DNA of 19,048 bases from JADJLQ01 sp034439915 (GTDB lineage Bacteria > Bacteroidota > Bacteroidia > Chitinophagales > Saprospiraceae), in contig JAWXBI010000276.1 of the NCBI GenBank assembly GCA_034439915.1, positions 1 to 19,048 on the forward strand, in the 5' to 3' direction. Positions within the stretch are counted from its first letter, which is position 1. Each line of letters begins with the position of its first letter. Positions 18,001 through 19,048 of this stretch are shown here, piece by piece. The translations under genes and the position numbers were made by a program. The notes below the pieces were generated by a model that was given only the letters and a program-made list of their open reading frames with translations, made no database searches and was not told the DNA's origin.

Positions 18001-19048
18001 TTTTAACCGGGGAAGTACCGACAATTGCAGTACAGCAGATAAATTAACCTTCAGTTTTGATGCAGCAGGAAACGTTCCGTCCAAAACCTTTACCTGCCAG
18101 GACATACCAAACGGGCAATCAGCTACGCTTCCTTTAGATATCTGGGTCATGGATGAAGGAGGCAACAGCGATGTTTGCAAGACTTATGTGCTCTTGCAGG
18201 ACAATTCAGGTACACCTGGCCAGCCTGCCGGGGTATGCGCAGACACCAACACCTTATTAAATTATATCCTTATAAACGGAAATATTGTAACAGAAGAAAA
18301 AGAGGCAGTTGAGTTGGTTCAGGTTGAGCTCAAATCAGATGGGCAAGGCTACCCTATTCAGATTACCGGTTCAGATGGTAGTTATACGTATCCGGGAATA
18401 CCCCGCAAAGGTAACATCCAGGTAACTCCTCACCGCAATGACCATCCAATGAATGGGGTCAGTACACTGGACCTGTTATTGATTGAAAAGCATATAAAAG
18501 GGGAACGTGCTTTAAGCAGCCCCTATAAAATGATTGCAGCGGATGCAGACCACAACGGGGATATCAATGTGATCGATTTGATAGAATTAAGGAAACTCAT
18601 ACTCGGGATTTATGATAGTTTACCTCATAGCGAGAGTTGGAGGTTTATACCAGGATCGTATAAATTTAACGACCCTGATCATCCTTTTGATTATCCCGTT
18701 AATACGGTTGTTTCTGAAATCAATCAGGATACCCGACTGGATTTTACGGGGATAAAAGTGGGTGATGTAAACTTTTCTGCCCAACCGCACTCCCTGACAG
18801 GTCCGGAAATGCGCGGATCCAATACCGGATTGATCTTTACGGTCATGGATCAATATGTTCAAAAAGGTCAATGGGTAAATATCGGGTTCACTTCCCCCAA
18901 TTTCAGAGGGATCACGGGGTTCCAGGGTACCTTACATTTTGAAGGATTGTCCTTTTTCGAATTGGAGGCAAAGCAGTTAACATTTACACCTGAAAATATA
19001 GGTTTGCGCTGGGTCAATGAAAGTGAAATCACTTTTAGCTGGCAGCAG
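12068..19048 (+). CDS. Giant secreted HYR-like/dockerin multi-module protein (C-terminus beyond window)
   Basis: I translated this frame codon by codon: it is open for 2327 codons to the last base, with no stop. The ATG is the first after an in-frame TGA at 12041-12043 and starts a hydrophobic segment (ALIYYLFLFLVTL, residues 10-22), presumably a signal peptide although no Lys or Arg precedes it. Order: nine HYR-like Cys-rich modules (residues ~42-800), a DUF11-like domain (~801-969), a second irregular Cys-rich array (~970-2057), a small beta-sandwich (~2067-2123), a dockerin-like EF-hand pair (~2124-2186), and the start of a cohesin-like domain (~2253 on). Such architectures are known from Saprospiria giant proteins and normally end in a T9SS signal, which is not visible here. 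It is probably a surface adhesin or matrix protein; that role is inferred. Dozens of paired cysteines suggest disulfides outside the cytoplasm. Confidence 0.95.
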   Translation, partial: MNLQLPYTNALIYYLFLFLVTLSDQKDPAHLERFRQLEAISLSCPVNTIAMCPEEEPAPYPSLVAFLAAGGNVNSSCGIDSASFTLSRQKLITTFCPKTIQRTYSIVDICGDTARCIQEILIDDNTTPSIVCPSKILHCGEVLPTRYFSWSEFYRSLLLQGGNITDNCSIDTSTWQYIGEETLLNQNCLFTIERSYSIRDSCRNLALCIHSFIFVDNTAPTFTPARDTQLYIGVDCMIDTSVNNLGPIANLMDDCNMLTYSNRDVVKKVCTAFDTIFRIWTVKDQCNNTAIDTQFIYVKDTSKPLITGPPGQTYLCLSDVPPPDTAAIMAMDNCSEAPLKKFVRDSTSDSLCLNNKILHRIYTATDLCGNTARFIQTLRIKDSIPPVINCPAAISVECNTSVPEPDVSSISATDRCDGSLNAIFVKDSITNQQCVNQKIIYRIYSAADACNNLSFCIQIITVSDTTPPSLICPPDTLVDCLASLPPVNPDRLIVSDNCSGTASVSFVKDSIINDICENQKTILRIYQAMDSCQNIKKCIQTIVINDHEAPILTCPGDTMVECMSEIPSPNPLSVTAVDNCGSTPLVEHLKDSVVQEQCVNKKLIYRVYLATDECLNLGRCVQLIIVNDDEAPTLSGPTNTDTLTCGDEFSTIIPIATDNCDGVVPVTSVRSTLDSLCPGNYKIVYTFTAKDTCNNSVFRSDTITFIDITPPSITCPPDFNECYFPPFNNLDSFFVHGGSISDLCGIDSSSFNLAKETFKQELDYLVITRKYAISDNCGNSDTCEHRLLIDLDCGGLQALGDLALIKTINSPNDPFMVKPGGVVPICLTIYNQGFIAADSITVVDYFPAPGSQILTPGWVDQGNGTATILLCQANGGLPPGGLAIEDSVKICFDLKLSEQLKLSVAINNAEISGASDTNGNKLMDIDSNLDSDPHNDTGGQPNTGDDNNIFGDSRLFEDEDDHDPAIFYLCRPLTCINNTNASVESGPGCSHCFKASELITGPLLPDEFYTVTLYDSYGKKLPSNCAGREYLGQKLIFSVSVASCSSNSCWGTVTLEDKSPPPLDCTSDTIYCFQLNTLPSMQIVQDNCSGPAKVSIIKEVWQDLGCQKGEIQGIFTRTLSVKDVWNNTKTCDKTYFIQRIDLARVICPADITFECTVNPDLLNPLSSGAPTIDGYPLWPSNVACKLFVIYKDQRTELCGPGYKIVRTWIIGDHCTGQEVKCTQLIKVEDRSAPVVQNLERNISLKADPHDCYAFFDLAPAQFTDCSDVTQSYLFIYNDPEETNRSTPLSGKLPARIRIPVGENYKIYIHLADECNHFTTDSIYVSVHDETPPNPVCHETTQLTLDPDSCWSRIIAKDLDNGSFDNCCTNLHFAVAFSSTIEAAKADFLKTLQDECGAKEYWNHKSWYDEYIEDWINCYVFKDSLDINECGTQQVVLRVYEACDLPQYDPHVFPCSPHAWFCYNTSWRYRVLFNKSFNSSSGSKECNIPGPWQCKSKLINTFNALDVYNIAYYQTLDLPQSCDRLLGNMIPPDDCPKKLYNDCMIQLLADDKQKPTCDSLEDLIIYCDGAMGIDVEWAWAICDPQGDEYTVWPQAIKRSGDSTQYGYYGGSVIPSHDDHQTPTEGCGYDKINNWQPVYCRAWLELDRFDNIQKINPAELFYKPLIVDKNHTRRVLQSTEFLVLDNCLIDSVTFKDQGSVNNCGIGWLERTWTIKDKCGNQSTCSQKILIKHRSDFEVLFPEDIEVVCTDPEALHPDQAGKPVVADDDCELIGIHYQDDTFNLVENACFKILRTWTLLNTCSYDALHPQHGLKNPEIIVDDRLRANQTDRYCLFRHIKDNGDGILKYTQVIKVYDDVAPFVRCIDTLICFTGEGCDIPVHIPIQGGDNCASNLRYDLAFDNDQDGQFDDGIRNQVTHIAGPFKPGIYFIRITAQDHCGNTTICISKLNIRDCKAPTPYCLNGVATVIMPTSGNIELWASDFNRGSTDNCSTADKLTFSFDAAGNVPSKTFTCQDIPNGQSATLPLDIWVMDEGGNSDVCKTYVLLQDNSGTPGQPAGVCADTNTLLNYILINGNIVTEEKEAVELVQVELKSDGQGYPIQITGSDGSYTYPGIPRKGNIQVTPHRNDHPMNGVSTLDLLLIEKHIKGERALSSPYKMIAADADHNGDINVIDLIELRKLILGIYDSLPHSESWRFIPGSYKFNDPDHPFDYPVNTVVSEINQDTRLDFTGIKVGDVNFSAQPHSLTGPEMRGSNTGLIFTVMDQYVQKGQWVNIGFTSPNFRGITGFQGTLHFEGLSFFELEAKQLTFTPENIGLRWVNESEITFSWQQ
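12191..14467 (+). repeat. Array of nine HYR-like Cys-rich modules
   Basis: The module pattern is xxCPxxxxxxC, then xATDNC, FVKDS, a fourth Cys, RIYxATDxCxN, a sixth Cys, and a closing IxVxDxxxPP. Modules begin at about 12191, 12452, 12728, 12980, 13226, 13472, 13718, 13964 and 14201. The fourth to seventh are each exactly 246 bases (82 codons); the others vary from 79 to 92 codons. Modules 5-7 hold six near-fixed Cys, which fits a disulfide-stabilised beta-sandwich. DNA similarity between modules is modest, so the duplication is old. Module 3 lacks the opening CP, and modules 4 and 8 have GP instead. Confidence 0.88.
14468..14974 (+). other. DUF11-like domain with Asp-rich tail
   Basis: Protein domain opening DLALIKTINSPND, continuing with VVPICLTIYNQG, DSITVVDYFPAPG, WVDQGNGTATI and AINNAEISGASD. 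This is the DUF11 (surface-protein repeat) pattern of an Ig-like beta-sandwich. Its tail holds clustered Asp residues (DTNGNKLMDIDSNLDSD, then NDTGG and FEDEDDHDPAIF), likely calcium-binding by analogy with similar tails; that binding is inferred. It separates the two Cys-rich arrays. Confidence 0.8.
14975..18265 (+). repeat. Second, irregular Cys-rich adhesin array
   Basis: About 1090 residues of longer, less regular modules. The first (14975-15240) ends NSCWGTVTLEDKSPP, the form that closes a common Saprospiria surface module. HYR-like cores follow, such as VICPADITFEC, then VRTWIIGDHCTGQEVKC, VEDRSAPVV, RTWTIKDKCGNQSTC and VYDDVAPFVRC. A closing part has DCKAPTPYCLNG, IELWASDFNRGSTDNC, DIWVMDEGGNSDVC and VLLQDN, which I recognise as a repeated theme in Lewinella/Haliscomenobacter giant proteins. 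An insert at 16200-17000 is rich in Trp, Tyr and Cys and matches nothing I know. Confidence 0.75.
18266..18436 (+). other. CnaB/carboxypeptidase-regulatory-like beta-sandwich
   Basis: Residues ~2067-2123 read ILINGNIVTEEKEAV, VQVELKS, ITGSDGSYTYPGIP and NIQVTPHR. The G-x-I-x-T-E opening and the DGSYTYPGIP turn are the hallmarks of small prealbumin-like beta-sandwich domains used as stalk or spacer units. It leads straight into the dockerin-like module. Identification is by motif only. Confidence 0.6.
18437..18625 (+). other. Dockerin-like EF-hand pair
   Basis: The second loop, DADHNGDINVID (18542-18577; residues 2159-2170), has calcium-ligand positions D1, D3, N5, D7 and D12, then helix LIELRKLILGIY. 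The first loop, NDHPMNGVSTLD (18437-18472), is degenerate, but its following helix LLLIEKHIKG matches the second in kind, so the two halves form the dockerin duplication. Only the second loop looks able to hold calcium well. In cellulosomes dockerins bind cohesins; in Saprospiria proteins of this type the partner is not established to my knowledge. Confidence 0.78.
18824..19048 (+). other. Cohesin-like beta domain, cut by window edge
   Basis: Residues from ~2253 read NTGLIFTVMDQYVQKGQWVN, IGFTSPNFRGITGFQGTLHF and FFELEAKQ, then WVNESEITFSWQQ. The sequence K-G-x-W-V-N-I-x-F and the G-F-Q-G-T-L-x-F strand resemble the start of cohesin domains. It is incomplete, so identification is tentative. 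Its place just after a dockerin-like module is notable. Confidence 0.5.

Overview
The window looks like chromosome of a Bacteroidota bacterium, most likely of the class Saprospiria (Lewinella, Haliscomenobacter and relatives). The reasons are a gliding-motility-type type IX secretion (T9SS) C-terminal domain, very large secreted proteins built from SprB-like and HYR-like repeats, a dockerin-like module of the kind seen in Saprospiria giant proteins, a 7TM-AraC membrane regulator, and starts with poor Shine-Dalgarno sites. The assignment comes from recognised motifs, not from a database search.

Left end (1-3415). Two tandem copies of a ~91-bp hairpin-forming repeat are followed by three genes on the minus strand: a secreted M28 zinc peptidase, the DNA-uptake/recombination mediator dprA, and a GxxExxY-family gene. 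The last is broken by a single-base frameshift in an A8 run, and its missing C-terminus can be read intact in the next frame. The spacing (92 and 40 bp) allows co-transcription.

Middle (3555-11910). All genes lie on the plus strand: a ~1390-residue Cys-rich surface protein with SprB-like repeats and a T9SS C-terminal domain; a membrane-embedded AraC-type regulator; a secreted TPR protein with a C-terminal beta-rich domain; and a secreted, esterase-like alpha/beta hydrolase with an unusually long N-terminal region. A strong 10-bp inverted repeat lies between the last two.

Right end (12068-19048). One reading frame of 2327 codons stays open to the window edge and accounts for more than a third of the window. 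It encodes a giant secreted protein: nine HYR-like modules (four in a row of exactly 82 codons with near-fixed Cys positions), a DUF11-like domain with an Asp-rich segment, a second more irregular Cys-rich array, a small beta-sandwich domain, a dockerin-like EF-hand pair and the start of a cohesin-like domain. Its C-terminus, presumably with the T9SS sorting signal, is outside the window.

The common theme is cell-surface and secreted protein production: two T9SS-type giants, a secreted peptidase, a secreted hydrolase and a membrane-bound regulator. I see no RNA genes, CRISPR array, transposase or phage gene. Nothing here is clearly a new defence or mobile system. The most notable items are the giant protein, the frameshifted GxxExxY gene and the covarying hairpin repeat.
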